Shown: in pieces, positions 23,290 to 35,652 of the stretch
How positions within the stretch are numbered: position 1 is the stretch's first letter
How the letters are laid out: each line of letters opens with the position of its first letter
DNA from: Moniliella sp. 'wahieum'
Taxonomy: Eukaryota > Basidiomycota > Moniliellomycetes > Moniliellales > Moniliellaceae
Assembly (NCBI GenBank): GCA_003971905.1
Contig: RSEE01000099.1
Location: forward strand, 1-64,000
Reading direction: 5' to 3'
DNA length: 64,000 nucleotides
Made by a program: the position numbers and the translations under genes
Notes under the pieces: model-generated
Seen by the model: only the letters and a program-made list of their open reading frames with translations
Databases searched by the model: none
Told to the model about the DNA's origin: nothing

Positions 23290-24836
23290 ACTCCTTTTTT
23301 GGTACCCGACATCTAATTTTTTGGCACCGTACGCCCCCCGGCAAGTGCAGGCTGATTGGGCCTATGTCTTGGGCAGCAAGGCGCTGTTTGTTACATGGCC
23401 AGAGCGATCCTCTGCCTGGGGCTCGACCGAGTTATTGGGCCAACCCGGTCGGGGCTAGAGACGAGGTGTTGGCACCCACGTTTCCTTGCGCAGCGTCGAC
23501 TCGCATGGTGAGCTTGGTAGATGCGCCGGATCGGGCAAGACGATCAACGTATCTGTAGGCCGGCGGTGGCCCTAATACAAAGGGGGCTGAGCGGTTGGAC
23601 GCTGAATGTTGACAGGAACGGCGAAACAGGAGACGCCAGGCTCAGGACAGTACCGCAGGCAAAAGAGATCAACAAGACAATGAGTACAGTTGAGGCTGGA
23701 AGCTCTCATACATATGTGGAACGCTTGAAGCTACGAGAGGGCCAGAGGTTCAACGGTGTTGCCAGGACGAAAAAACGTTGACAAACTGGCATTGTCAAGA
23801 CTCCACGTCGACTGCATGGGCGAGGGCAAGAACATCAAAGAGGGGACCGGCAGGATCTATAACTCAGACGGCACAAACTGTACCAGGACGATGAGATGGA
23901 AAAGTAGCCATGATTTACACGAACGTACAGGGAGGCATCAGAATTTGGCCATCTCGCCTCCACGCCTCACGACCCCCCGCAGCTCAGACGAGCACGCGGG
24001 TAATGGGACGGGGGTGCCGGTCATCGGAAGGCGACATCGACCCCGAAGGGAAGGGCCTTTGCTCCTCACTGCTTAAGGGCGAGACGTACAAGAACCAAAG
24101 GATTCATCCTCTGCCCTGTAAGTTGTGGCTCAAAAATAGAGCTGGCCAGACTCGGAAGATAACTGTATGCACAGATTCTGCTGAGAATGGTCTTGGTATG
24201 CAGACAGGGAGCCACACACACGCCTTTTAACCCTGCCGGCACTGAAAAAAAAATGCCACGGCCTCCAGTCAAAAAAAAAAATGCGCACTAGGGTTGCGGG
24301 CACGCCTCAGCCTCCACAGTGCCCTCCTGCGGCCTCCACTGTGCCTCCACTGTGCCTGTAGTTCCGCTTGCCAAGGTGTCCAACTTAGATTCCGCCATCT
24401 TGAACATTTTCGAAAGGTCGACAGAACTCTAGTCTGATTCACCTGGCAGCCTCGATATTCAATCGATAGTAGCCTCGAAGGGCAATTTAAGCTTCAAATA
24501 CCTCTGGTAGCCGGTAACCGGTAACCAGTAACAATGCACTCAACTTGTGTTCAACGCTGGCCATGAGCATTGGCCCATCTCTCTCGACAGAACTGTTCGT
24601 CCGATGCTTACAGTGGGCTGTCCTCGTTGGTATTCCAGACCCGGGCATATATGGAGGAGGGGTGGGCCCGCAAGGATCAAACGTCTAGGAACATTGGGGC
24701 GCAGTTTCTAGTTACTAGTTATACGCCTAGTACACTACCACAACTACAAGGGTTCAAGGGGAAAACACAAGTGCAAAGCATGCAAATAGGCATTAGTATG
24801 ACAAAGGCACTGGGTCAGCGCGATCAATGGTGCAGC
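23290..24836. other. 1.5-kb gene-poor spacer
   Basis: This contains A-runs near 24245 and 24275, a short GCCTCCACTGTGCC direct repeat near 24320-24355, ACCGGTA heptads near 24512 and an ACTAGTTA-type stretch near 24715. A 73-87 residue open frame around 23521-23781 has no recognisable family. No conserved gene is seen. Confidence 0.5.
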
Positions 24837-25912
24837 TTAAAGCGCCGTGTTGACCTTGAGCGGCGCCTTCTGCTCGACCGCGGTTCCAAACACATTAATG
24901 GGCCAGGAAGGCGTGTAGGTGAGGGGAATGTTGTGCGGTTCTCCCCATACTCCTTGATCAGATCCGTCACGGCAGCGAACTCCTCGGGAGAGAGGGTGAT
25001 CTGCTCAAAGTTGCTCTGGATGCGCGAAGGCGTGACACTCTTGACCAGCACACTGTATCCGCGCTGAATGCCCCACGCAATGAGGACAGAGGCAGGCGTG
25101 TTTGACGCGCTTGGCAATCGCCTCAATGCCAGCATTTTGCGTGAGCGGGGGCTTGCCAGCAACGTTGTTGCCCAGCGGGCTGTACGCAGTGATGACAATC
25201 TTCTTGGACTTGTGATGGGCCACCAGCTCATTTTGCTGCAGGAGCGGGTGGGCCTCAATCTGGTTCACAGCTGGGCGCTCGCCCGAGGCCTTCTCGACCA
25301 GGTCAACCAGGTCAGTCGTGAAGTTCGACACACCCACCGACTTGGTCTTGCCAGTCTTCTTGAGCGCCACAACGGCCTTCCAGGTGTCCACCAGCTTGAT
25401 CGATTCGTCAATGAGCGCTTCGTCCTTGTTGGAGGGGTTGCGAGGGACAAGTTCCTGGGGGTGGTGTACTTGAACGAAACAGGCCACTGGGAACGCAAAG
25501 CGGGAAATTAGCAAGCATGCCAACAAGGGGAGCCGAGGCAAAAGGACAGCGGGGGCACAAAGGCACAGGACGTACGTGGATCAGGTAAAGGTCGAGGTAG
25601 GTCAAGCCCAGCTCCTTCAGCGTCTCGTCCAGCGCAGGCTCGACCTGCTCCGGGGCATGGCGGTTGTTCCAGAGCTTCGACGTGATGAAGAGGTCCTCAC
25701 GCTTGACGACACCCTCATCGAACAGCTCCTTAAGGGCTGCACCAATCTCCTCCTGGTTCTGGTAAATCTTGGCCAGGTCGAGGTGGCGGTAGCCAGCCTT
25801 GACCGCGAGCTTGATGCCCGCCCACCTGGCCGGGCTGGGCGAGCCAGGTGCCGTAGCCCAAGGCGGGGATGGCGTTGCCATCGTTAAGAGGGATCGACTT
25901 TCCGTACGACAT
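24837..25912 (-). CDS. aldo/keto reductase (GCY1/YPR1 type)
   Basis: This is a cytosolic NADPH-dependent aldo/keto reductase, closest in style to yeast Gcy1/Ypr1 glycerol and aldehyde reductases. The start [21 protein letters not shown] is family-typical. The catalytic tetrad is visible: Asp and Tyr in [13 protein letters not shown], Lys in FITSKLWNN and His in DLYLIH-WPVSF. The last is formed across an 89-nt intron at 25487-25575 (GTACGT...CAG). Substrate and cofactor motifs [21 protein letters not shown] and the phosphate-binding [14 protein letters not shown] follow, and the C-terminus [10 protein letters not shown] ends at 24837. The total is about 328 residues, normal for the family. One-base frame breaks occur near 25835, 25455, 25105 and 24930. 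Confidence 0.88.
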
Positions 25913-26000
25913 GGTGACTGAGGTGGGGCAGGTGCAGCGGCGGAGAACGAGGGGGAGAACGGTTGAGGTGGGCAGCGAAGAACAGGTGAGGGGCGGCGGC

Positions 26001-26006
26001 TTTATA
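26001..26006 (-). promoter_or_regulatory. TATA box of the aldo/keto reductase
   Basis: The minus strand reads TATAAA about 90 bp upstream of the start codon. Confidence 0.5.
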
Positions 26007-26459
26007 GGAAGGTGCGGCGATGACGCGGGGCGCTGGACATGGCCTGTGCGCCCAGGCATCTTCTCAGCACGACCGGCATCGAAGCCAGGCCCCACTGCGC
26101 ACGAGGGCAGTGTGCCTGGGGCGCCCAGGGTGCGGCGATGACGCCGGGCGGCGGCAGGCGGCGGGATTGCACCGGTCAGTGGTCACGCGATCATCGCAGC
26201 AATTTGGACGCTGAGGTGGTGGGTGGTGGGTGATGCATGATGCAGGCGCATTCCATCACGCCATCCTCCCCCCGCCACGCCTGCTGGCCCTGGCCGCCGC
26301 AAGAGGGGCGGAGCGGATTGCGCTGCGTGCCGCCGCCATCGCCGCCGAGCGCCTCGGCCGCACCCCAGCAGATACGCCAGCGCCTCCGGGACAATTCGCC
26401 ACCCGAACAAGCGCCGCACCGTCCGACCGCTTCGGCTTGGCCTGTTCCACTCTGTATTG

Positions 26460-26479
26460 AACGTTGAACGTTGAACGTT
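26460..26479. repeat. AACGTTG heptad array
   Basis: The array reads AACGTTG AACGTTG AACGTT, followed by looser copies to about 26497. Confidence 0.88.
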
Positions 26480-26699
26480 CAGTTGAACGTTTGAACGCAC
26501 TCACTCGAGCATGAAACTGATCGTCAACCTCACTGACCAGCCTGGCCGCCGGCGCCGCCGCTGCCTCCGCCAAGCATCCATATCTAATCTCCTCTCTCCC
26601 TCCAGTCCGGCCCAATCGCCGCCGCTTCGCCTCTGGGGACGGCAACAGGCCAGCATCCACCCCGTATCAACGTTGTTTCCTCCCTGGTCCGCTTGGCCC

Positions 26700-26769
26700 A
26701 TCGCCCATCGCCCATCGCCTATCGCCCATCTCCAGCTTCCAGCCAATCATTAATCAGCGCTCAGCCTGA
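26700..26769. repeat. long in-phase heptad tract (ATCGCCC, ATTAATC, AGCGCTC)
   Basis: Four ATCGCCC-type units (26700-26727) are followed, after exactly three degenerate heptamers, by ATTAATC (26749) and AGCGCTC (26756) in the same phase. The tract suggests a decayed ten-unit array. Confidence 0.65.
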
Positions 26770-26994
26770 GCCGCAATTCTCAGCCAGCTCAGCCACCTCG
26801 TCCGGGCTGTCACACATCCTTGGCCCTCATGTAGCCGCGCTCTCGTCGGCATCAGACTGATGTCCTCATACGTCCAGTACCATGCATCAGCGCTGAGGCT
26901 CAGCCACCATCCATCAGGTCAATGGGTGACGCGTGACGTGTGCATTGCACGTGGCCTGTAGTACTTAGTCACTAGTCAAGAGCTAGTCAAGCTC

Positions 26995-27008
26995 AAGCTT
27001 CAAGCTTC
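26995..27008. repeat. AAGCTTC heptad array
   Basis: The array is AAGCTTC AAGCTTC followed by AAGTCAC. The palindromic core is AAGCTT. Confidence 0.85.
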
Positions 27009-27298
27009 AAGTCACTATAGTCCCTAGAAACCACGAATAGTGATCCAGTGAGCTGGTAAGGGACCGCGGGAAGGATGGCACTCTTCCACACAGCATGCCA
27101 GTCCCCCAGCAAAACGTCGATAAGATCGATGGGCTCACGTCGTCGACGCAGAATGCGCATGACACAATCCATTTCACAAGCGACAAGGGGATTCCAATCG
27201 TGCCAGCATGCGCCTCCGAGGCGCCGTCGCAGGAGTCCGTCCAAGGCCGTTGCTGCCGTCGGTCGGTCTCGATGTTCACCCGTTCTATCCAACCCTTG

Positions 27299-27316
27299 AA
27301 GCTTGAAGCTTGAAGC
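27299..27316. repeat. AAGCTTG heptad array
   Basis: The array is AAGCTTG AAGCTTG AAGC. It lies about 300 bp from the AAGCTTC array. Confidence 0.85.
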
Positions 27317-28169
27317 CTGGTCGACAAACTCAATCAACGCTGCTGAGATGGGTATGCTGATGCAATTCCATGCGCAAAAGCTGACATTATTACCGGTTAC
27401 CGGTTACCAGCCATCCTGTGCTCCCAGGGTCGATCGGATCCGCTTCCTGCCCCAGCCTCTCTTCTCAGCTTTTCCGACAAAAAATCAGGTTCGCGCGGAC
27501 TGAGTACTCAGACTGAGTACTGACGAGATCGCCGATTGTATTGGGCATCAAAGGCTCACAGGCCAATGACTTCATGACTCCCAAAGCTTGAAGATCGACG
27601 AGCATCATCGACATGAATGATCACTAGATCAGTAGCATCACTGCGCCTCAGCGCTTAGGCGGTGCTTTCAGCATGAAACTAGTGCTAGCAGCTGCCCTTC
27701 CCACTATGATATACGCGCCCAGCCATGACCAAGCTAAGCTGGTGCCGAGGAGTACCGAGCCTCTGTGCTCACTACTTGCTGCGCACATGGAGCGCATGCA
27801 GTGCACCGAGCTCCTTGCCCTGCCATTGCGGCAACGATGGCTGCTCTTCAAGCGTGCCATGCTCCGCGTAGCCAACCCAAGAAAGCAAAACGAACGGCAC
27901 ATTTCGGGCTCCCCTGCGCGCGGGGATACATTACAGGTTCCAAATGCACAGTGGCAGCGTTCCAGTCCAAGGCATCCGAGGTGCCAAGGCGCACTGACCA
28001 AATTCGTGGTCCCGTAACAGGCCCCTCTCACGACCAGGTGGAAGGGTAGAATGAAAAGAGCGAGGTGAGGTGAGGTAGGAAAGGAGAGGAGAGGAGAGGA
28101 GGGGGAGGATGATCGATGACAGAGCCCCAGATGGCAGGTGCAGGTCACCAATCTCAAATCTCAATTCGA

Positions 28170-31069
28170 TTAGTGGCTTTGGGCGCGGGTCAACTCCAAC
28201 CCTCCATGCTGGAGTTCCTTGCGGACTTGCTTGGAAGCATTGCGAGCCAGCTTACGCATCTCGGACTCTTTGAGTTTCACAGCTTCGGCCGCGGGGATCA
28301 GGCCGTCGCCTACCAAGCCGACTACGGCGCCGGCCGGGCGGCGGAGCGCGCTCAGAGCCGCCTCGCGACTCTTGAGTGCAGGAGAGAGGGTGCAGGTCAA
28401 TGCCACGCCGACACGGAGGAGCCATTCGGGGCCTAGGACAGATCGAGTTGTATACAAAAAAGGCACATGCCAGAGGAAGAAATAGTCCAGTGCGCGACTC
28501 ACCTTCAAACAAGAATGCGTCCCAAACACGCGCAAGCGTGTTCCAAGGCAGCACGCGTACATACAGCGTCGAGCCAAGCCGGGACAAACAAAAAGGTATC
28601 CAGTCCGAGCGAATTGAGCGTTTGCGCCGTCCCACGGCTCGAGCGAGCCTGGAGCAAGCGCGCAAGACAGCTGCATCCGTGTAGAGTTGCTTGGCCTTGG
28701 TCGGCCCATCGTAGTACCCGGCCAAGGTAGGGTGGCGCAAGAGCGCTGCCAACAGCCAAAACGTATCCTCTGGCGGGATGCGAGCAATCAAGAGCCATCC
28801 GGCCACCAGCCCCAAGCCACGCGAGTAACCAGCAGCAGGGTTGAAGAGCAGGTACGCCTTGACCACCGCTGCCAGGTCCGCTGCGCCGCCCTGGCCGGGA
28901 CCGTTGGAGAAGAGGACATGATCCGCAAATAGGCCGGCTGAATCCTGATCGATCGAGGTCCAGGTGTCGCCCTTTTGCTTGGCCACCTTGTTCGTCGAAG
29001 CTTGGTGGCACAGATGCTCAAACAGGCCCGCCTGCCGACGGAATTGCGCATTGGCCAAAAAGAGCCAGACACGCGGACGCAAACTGGGCGGGATGCCAGC
29101 GCGGCACATATGCTTCACCTTGCGGCTTTTGCGGGCGGAGCTCACATCCATAGTAGACATGACCTGGCGCCACGCTTCCACCACCGATGGGTTCTCTTGG
29201 AACCGGCCCGCACCGGCCGAGCCAGGAGGCAGGAAGAAACCAAACTCGTCCACTGGGCCCATCGATACCGGCGGCGGGGGGCGTGGTTGAGGCGGCGCTG
29301 CTGGCGAAGGGGTGCCAGCACAGGCGCAGGTCCTGCCGAGGCCGCACTGGGCAGACCCGGACTGGGGATGGGCGAAGCGCGCCCCACGGATGGGGGTGCC
29401 GAGTGAGGCGTGACAGGCGAACGAGAAGGCGGCGCCAACCCAAATGGCTGGCTGCCCTGCCCCGTAGGACTCAACAGATGGCCAGGGCCAAATCCGTTGG
29501 GGGAAACACGCTCGGGCATCCGAGCGGCAGAGGACATGGCCGGGGACGTATCGAGCGGGTGGGGTTGGGGCACTCCTGGGCGTGGGCGTGGGCCCATGGG
29601 ACCGACAACACCAGGAGGCGGAGACATTTCGCCCCAGCCCCTTTGCCGCAAGGCCAGGCCGGCCACGGTTGTTTCGGGCAAAGGAGACATCGTCCCATTC
29701 GGCGAGGCAGGGTTCATGGGGGGGGGGCGGTGGCGGAAGTTGTGTGGGAATAAGCTGTCGAAGCATTACGCGAGGTCGAAGGCGAAGTAGCAGAGGAAGA
29801 GAGAGTCGGGTTGGATGCCGACAACCCAAAGGAGACGGTCCTAGTGGTGCCGCCCCGCGCGGGCCGCCAGCAGCCTTTCCCTCATCCATGCGAAGGAATG
29901 CATCTGGCACAGAGGGGGACGAGGGCGGTTCGGCGTTGGGGCCATTCCAAGGAGCCCATGCTGGGAACGCAACCGAGTCGCGGCCATACACATCGTAGAT
30001 GGATGTGTAGTTCGTTTGTTCTTGCCAGAGCGGCCGCCGTGGTGAGACGAGCCCGCAGCATCCCGGCGGGCTGAGCCAGGAGCAGATGGATGTGCCACAT
30101 CAGGCGATGAGGCGGAATAATCTCTTCATCATGAGCGGCCGAAGAGGATAAAGTACCGGTGGTAGCACTCGAAGCATCGGATAGTTGCCGTCCGAGAATG
30201 GCCTGGGGTGTGGTATGCCCAGCATTATTCCGGCGACTCTGTTGATTTGCCTTGAAAGCAGGAAGCTGCTGGTTCCGAGAGGCAGTTGGCTGTGGATAAG
30301 GGTTGGGGAAGTCAGACTCGCCATTCATAAGAGGAGAGGCATGACGTTCGTCGTCAACTTGATCCAAGTAGCGGAACGCAGACTCTCGTGACCCACGGTG
30401 GGAGCGCGAGTAGGCGGACGACTGGCCGGTTGCACCGCTCAAGCCACTCAAGGCACTGGCATGGGCATCCGCACTGCGACGACTGTATGCGCTTGCGCCG
30501 CTGACAGCGCTGGCACGCAGATCCGGTCGCGATGCAGTGGCAAGGTGGAGGGGCGGAGAAGGGCTGCGGGCCCAAGGGAGGGCAGAATCATCCTCCATAG
30601 GGTCGTCGAGCGGGGCGGATACAAGTGGATGCGGAGGGTGAATGCCCCTCGTAGGCGAGGGGGGAAGAATGCGCGCCGAGTGGAGTGCGTCGGGAGGAGG
30701 GGGGAAGAAAAGAAGCCCTGGCCATGGAATTCGTGGGGAGCGCAGCTCGGGGGGGGGCATGGGGCGTGATGGGTTCGGGGTGCGGCTGGACTGTTTGCGG
30801 ACAACGACCGGCTTTTTCAGGCGGCCGTGGAAGCGGACCTGGGACGCATCAAAGTGGCCCACGACGCCCTCACAGAAGCCGAGAAAGGGGCCGGACGGAT
30901 CGCCCTTGGTGACCGCGCCAGGCAGGGGGCGCAGCACAACGATCTCCTCGCCTGCCATGAACATGAGGTCGTCTGCGCCGGCCGCCGGGCAGTCGACGGT
31001 GGCCGTGGCGGAGCCAATGCCGCCCTTGGCCGCGAAGCGCGTCCAGGCGCGCAGCGTTCCAGCGTCCAT
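28170..31069 (-). CDS. SH3 plus TBC-domain protein, catalytic fingers absent
   Basis: This is a putative Rab-GAP-family regulator of membrane traffic with an N-terminal SH3-like domain. Starting at 31069 (MDAGTLRAWTRF), an SH3-like fold is suggested by DDLMFMAGEEIVVLRPL and FCEGVVGHFDASQVRF. About 500 residues of Ser/Pro-rich sequence follow. The TBC domain begins at RKVKHMCRAGIPPSLRPRVW. In place of the catalytic IxxDxxR motif it has IDQDSAG, and in place of YxQG it has GYSRG, so both the arginine and glutamine fingers are missing. The last exon, after a 70-nt intron (28433-28502), ends with a basic KLKESEMRKLARNASKQV segment. Three or so frame breaks occur in the low-complexity middle (about 30010-29700). 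Function as an active GAP is doubtful. Confidence 0.78.
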
Positions 31070-32778
31070 TTGCGCCGGAGGGGGGGCGGGGCGGCGGGGC
31101 GGGGCGAGGGAGGTGGTGGTGGACGGCGGGCGGGAGGGCTCGAGTGGGTGGCGCAGGTCAGCGGTGCCATCACGGTCAGCGACCTGGGCTGGTCGCTGGT
31201 CGGGGGGGCAAGGGTGGTGGGTGAGCGCAGAAGGTTAGTGGGTGATGTCTGGGCGGCATGGCAGCGGGCCGGGCAATCGGCGGCGGACGGGTCAGCGGTC
31301 AGGCGGGCAGCCGGAGGCGTCAGGCAGCGCCTCCTGCATCCCACTCGCTCTGCCCGAGAGCACGCATCATGCATCGCATCAGGCATCCCACCTGAGCCTG
31401 CGGCGCCAGTGATCGTGATCGCAGATCGGCAGCTGCGCACAGCCGGGCGCGGGAGAGCAGTGTGGCGCCACCGCATGCGCAGCCGCCCTGCCCCCCTGCA
31501 GCGCCCATCTCCTGTGGCCAAGCCGCGTCCCGCAGCGCACAGCAGGCACACAATGCAGGCACCGCACTCCCCCCTGCATCGCGTGCATCACACCGTCTGC
31601 TCGGGTGACCGCATGGCGCTAGCCTCCAACTGAGAACGTCCAGCGTCCCACTGGCTTGAAGGCTGATTGCGTGATGCATGATGTGGCGCGTCGCATGCTT
31701 GGCGCAACGCAGACAACGTGGCCAGTGGCGCCATGCGGCGTGGCCTGCCTGCCGAATTCAATCCACCCAGGGTAGTTTGCCAGCTTGGTGCATAGTGCCC
31801 GGAGCCGGGCAGCAGGGAGCGTGCGCGCTAACTACTAACTAGTAACTAGCATTAATCACAGCGCTGACGTGCGAATCAGCCGGGAGGCGCAGAGCCTGGG
31901 AGAGCCTGGGGCATCGAGAACCGGAGAGGCTGCGACAAGACGGTAGATTAGAACAACGTGGAACGTTTCAACGTTGCACGTACGTGGAAAACATTCAGAG
32001 TTCGCCCTTGGTAAAGCCGGTAGCTAGCAAACCCAGCTAGAAGTGGGTTCCCAAGGTTACCCGCCGCCAGGTCACCGGCACCAGCCTTCCAAACCAACTC
32101 CAACGGTGTTGGCACCACCACGCTGTTGATCGACGGCGCTTCTAGCTTTCACAAGCAACAATCGCCAACCTCCCAATCGCTACCCCGTCGTGACTGCCGG
32201 ACCCGTAAACCACACACACGCGTCCAGCACACAGGACAAAAACGATCGGGTGCTGGGCTGCGATATAGTTCGATTTGATCCTCCGAGGAATGATCTCAAT
32301 TATATTGATGTCCACAATGAGCCTCATGGCTCACACGCGTGTCCCTCTATCCCTGCTGCCATCATTTTCGCGGAAGCCAGTACCACATGTTCAATGCCAG
32401 ACTGATATACTGAGAGGCCTGAGATCTGAGAGCTGTTTTTGCATCACGTACTAGTAGCACACGCCATACAGATGGGCGAGCCTGGTCGGGTGCAGCGTTG
32501 ATATGTCCCTGCCGGCGTCTGTATGGGTGAGCTCTGAGTGAGAACACAGTATTGGAGAGAGAGGTATACACAAGGTGATCCGGCATTCTGAGCGAGTTAA
32601 TATGAATGGAGTTTTATCAAGAGTATCTGCCAGAGAGAGAGAGCAGACGGCGAGGCCTGTGATGTCTGAAGAGATGTGAACAGGCCAGCCGCGTGAAAGT
32701 GTGTGGTTGAGGGTATGGGGCACAGGAGAGGGGAGGGGAAGGGGTAAGATAGACTGTAGGAGTCGGTGGTTCTGTGGA
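31070..32778. other. 1.7-kb spacer
   Basis: This is the promoter side of the SH3-TBC gene and the 3' flank of chitin synthase. It includes ATGCATG near 31673, an ACTAGT-rich stretch near 31830-31850 and the mixed array at 32415. No gene is supported. Confidence 0.5.
32415..32435. repeat. mixed AGGCCTG / AGATCTG heptad array
   Basis: The array reads AGGCCTG AGATCTG AGAGCTG: two different perfect palindromic cores and one degenerate core in the same phase. Confidence 0.75.
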
Positions 32779-35652
32779 TCAGGTTTTGCGGAAGGGTTTC
32801 CAGACCAAACGCGTGAACCAAAACACTAGGAATCCGCAAAACTTGAAGAACGACAGACCAAAGGTGGACCAGAGCAGAAACTTGAAGTAGTAGTTGGTGT
32901 TGTCCTTGTCAGATCCTTTGGAGGTACTATCGGCAGAATCGTAGTTGAGACCGTTGATTTTTCGATCGCTACGGTCAGCGCGCCATTGCACAAGATCCAA
33001 GCGGCGACCAAGCGGGTGCGGAAAGTCTTGTTGCTGTCGTCCATGGTGGGCTTCTCCTTCTCCTCCACAATCACGACTGGTGCGACAGCGCGTTGAACTA
33101 CATCGCGGAAGTGGGCATCGACATCTTCCTGTTCTCGTACCGTTTCCTCAATGGAACCGTCCAAATGTGCGCCCCCCTTGGTGTTGACAGACGGCAACAC
33201 ATCCGCCTTGTCCGACCCTTTCGTACCCCAGCTCACGTCATGCAAGTTACAGAAGGCATACACGTTGAGAATGTTGATCAAGCTTGGGGCAACGGCCATG
33301 TACTGAGGGAAGGAGGTGAGCATATGCCACGGGTCCAGGTACATGATGGAGGCAAGGAGGTACACCCCAAAGGTAGCAATTAAGCTAGCGACCAAAACGC
33401 TTGTGGACTGGGCATCCTTAATGAACATTCGCCAAAACGTAATATGGTGCTCATTTGCCTTGTCGTCCTCTCCCAGTAGCATTTTGACTGTAAGCCAAAT
33501 TGAGACGACCAGCAAGTAGAGTCCCATAAAACCAAAGACGATGAAAGATAACACGTACAACCGCTGCTCTGCTTTGGGTCGATTTCCCAAGGCCAAGACA
33601 AACTGTAGCACGAGGAAGAAGACATACGTCCACATGCATGCCTTGTTGACCCAGAGAAACACCTGCATAAGTGTATGAGCCTTGCTGCCGATGATCACAT
33701 CAGGCAAAAATCCAATGATGATAGAAAAAGTGAGCCATTGGTTGGCGAGGGCAAACCAAGTGAAAAAGAGCACCAGAGCATTGTAGAACGCTTGAAGATG
33801 AAGAAAGAACATGCGCAAGATACCATGGCCTGACCGATAGATCTTCCAAAAGTGCACGAGGCCATAAATCGAAGCCGCAAAGGAGCCATTGAGCCAACGC
33901 CGACGCTGGCTGATGAGCTCAGCCGCCTTCTCAGGCACATCCGTCTCACCCTTGGCCTGCTTGACGTACCCCAATACCCAACGATCGTTTGCTTAAACAC
34001 AAGCTCAAAGCACAGGATGCGGTCCTCGGCCAAAAACATATTCTTGGTAAAGATGCCCATTCCTTGGACGCCCTTCTTGCCCAACCGCTCGGCTAGGGTA
34101 TGGTCGCCGTGGAAGTACTGCTGCAAGGGCCGGCCTTGGACCGCCCTGTAGCGGTATGCACTGAACGCACCAGGCAGCACAGAGACATACCCAAACGCAC
34201 TTTCCAGTGGCTTGTCGAGAATGTTGCTCATCTTGTACTCAAAATTTTGGGCGGCAATCAGGGGATTGATCAGCTTGGTACCCCCTTTGATCATCGCATG
34301 AATTTCGCCACAGCACCCGCCCAGGTGACGATTGTTGTACATGGCTTCCCATAGGTAGTATAGACTCTTGGGACTCGGCTTGGTACCCGCGTCAATCAAG
34401 ATGCACACCTCTGGTTGAAGATGGAGACCGAGCGCGTTAAACAGCCAGCGGTGCGAGTTGATCTTTTTGGAATTCTTTTGCTTGAGGCAAAAGATCATTT
34501 GGACAGGCACCATGTTGTTCTTGTCGTCCCCATGCGGCTGAACGAGAGAAGGTTTGGAGTCAACGGAGAGTTGCGTCGTGTACTCAAACAAGTGGGCCAC
34601 CGTCTCCTTTCCATCGACCTTGCGCTTCATTACTCCATCTTGGTACACACCTACCGTTGCCAGCAAGTCGAGCACTTCCTTGTCACACGGATCAATGCCA
34701 TCAAAGATCAGCGCAACAACCACACGTTGCCATCCATGGCGACCGTCCTCGGCAGACCGGCGCCAAAACTTGGATGACTTGGACTTGCAAATGTCGCGAA
34801 TGTTCTCCATCACACCGTGAAGCGTGCGAGCGACCAGAACGCGATCTTCATTGTAGTACGTGATGGCAATCAGGATCTCGGTATCACGGCCATACAGGTC
34901 GGACGCGCGCAACGACCATCCATTCTCACGAGTAAAGTCGTCCGGGTCGCACGTGGCGGCCGTGTAGCGCATGTGGCTAAACTCGGTCGTCGTTACGCCC
35001 TGCACCCACTTGGGTTCAAACGAGTTGAGCACGGCAGTTGGAACACGGTGCTCTACACACCAATGGCCCTTGGTCAGCTTGACCCGCCGCGTCAAACCCC
35101 TGCGCGGCCTGGCTGGCGCTCAACCCAAGCCACTTGCGATTGAACTTGAGAGGCACTGTCATCGGGTCCTACCTCGGACGAAAACGCAGTTCCGGGACGA
35201 GTTATCGAGCCGCCAAAGGGCGTGCTGCCTCGGGCAAGAGGGGTGGGAAATGTGTTAGGATCCGGCAATTGTGTTGGTATGAATCAGTGTCAGCAAGAGG
35301 GCACTCAGAAGTGCCGACAACATAGGTATAGGCCAGTATAGGTGAGCCACATACCCGTACTGGACGTGCCGTGGGGGTGGGTAGCTGACATCCTCCATGT
35401 CGTCATTGAGAGGTCCATCCAGCTTGTCGCTTCCGATCGGAGCCTGCTCCTCGGAGAGGGGGTTTTGGAATCGTCGGCAGGCCCAAAAGAATCCTCGTAG
35501 TAAGGGTACTGGTGGTAACCCGCGGTGAAAGAGGCACTTTCATCATAATAGGGTACACTTGTGTCCTCGCCATGATGTTCGCCCACACGGTGGGCGAGAT
35601 CCCCGTGGGGGTCATTTGGGCCGTGCAGCGGCGTGTATGGCTGGTCGCTCAT
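32779..35652 (-). CDS. chitin synthase, class III type
   Basis: This is a plasma-membrane family-2 glycosyltransferase that polymerises UDP-GlcNAc into chitin for the cell wall. The start is [12 protein letters not shown] at 35652. A 5' exon with a Tyr/Asp-rich leader is followed by a probable 130-nt intron (35225-35354). The catalytic core is complete: [47 protein letters not shown], the EDR of [13 protein letters not shown], and [10 protein letters not shown]. At least six C-terminal membrane helices follow, then [20 protein letters not shown], a wording typical of class III enzymes, and a final [15 protein letters not shown] helix. Length is about 910 residues. One-base frame breaks occur near 35460, 35100, 33985 and 32950; two are at runs of four Gs that should be five. 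Confidence 0.94.

Larger units (their letters stand above)
25913..28169. other. 2.2-kb spacer dense in heptad repeats
   Basis: Apart from the aldo/keto reductase promoter I find no gene. The spacer carries ATGCATG (26233), AACGTTG (26460), ATCGCCC plus ATTAATC/AGCGCTC (26700-26769), AAGCTTC (26995), AAGCTTG (27299), ACCGGTT (27395) and AGTACTC (near 27503) heptads, and a GAGAG microsatellite at 28068-28105. Confidence 0.55.

Noticed and set aside
24240-24290. A-runs as 3' ends of LINE or SINE copies
   Set aside because: No target duplications, internal promoter boxes or reverse-transcriptase sequence were visible nearby.
27673-28017. 114-residue plus-strand open frame as a gene
   Set aside because: It has no family resemblance and ends within simple repeats near the 3' end of the TBC gene. 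It is probably chance.
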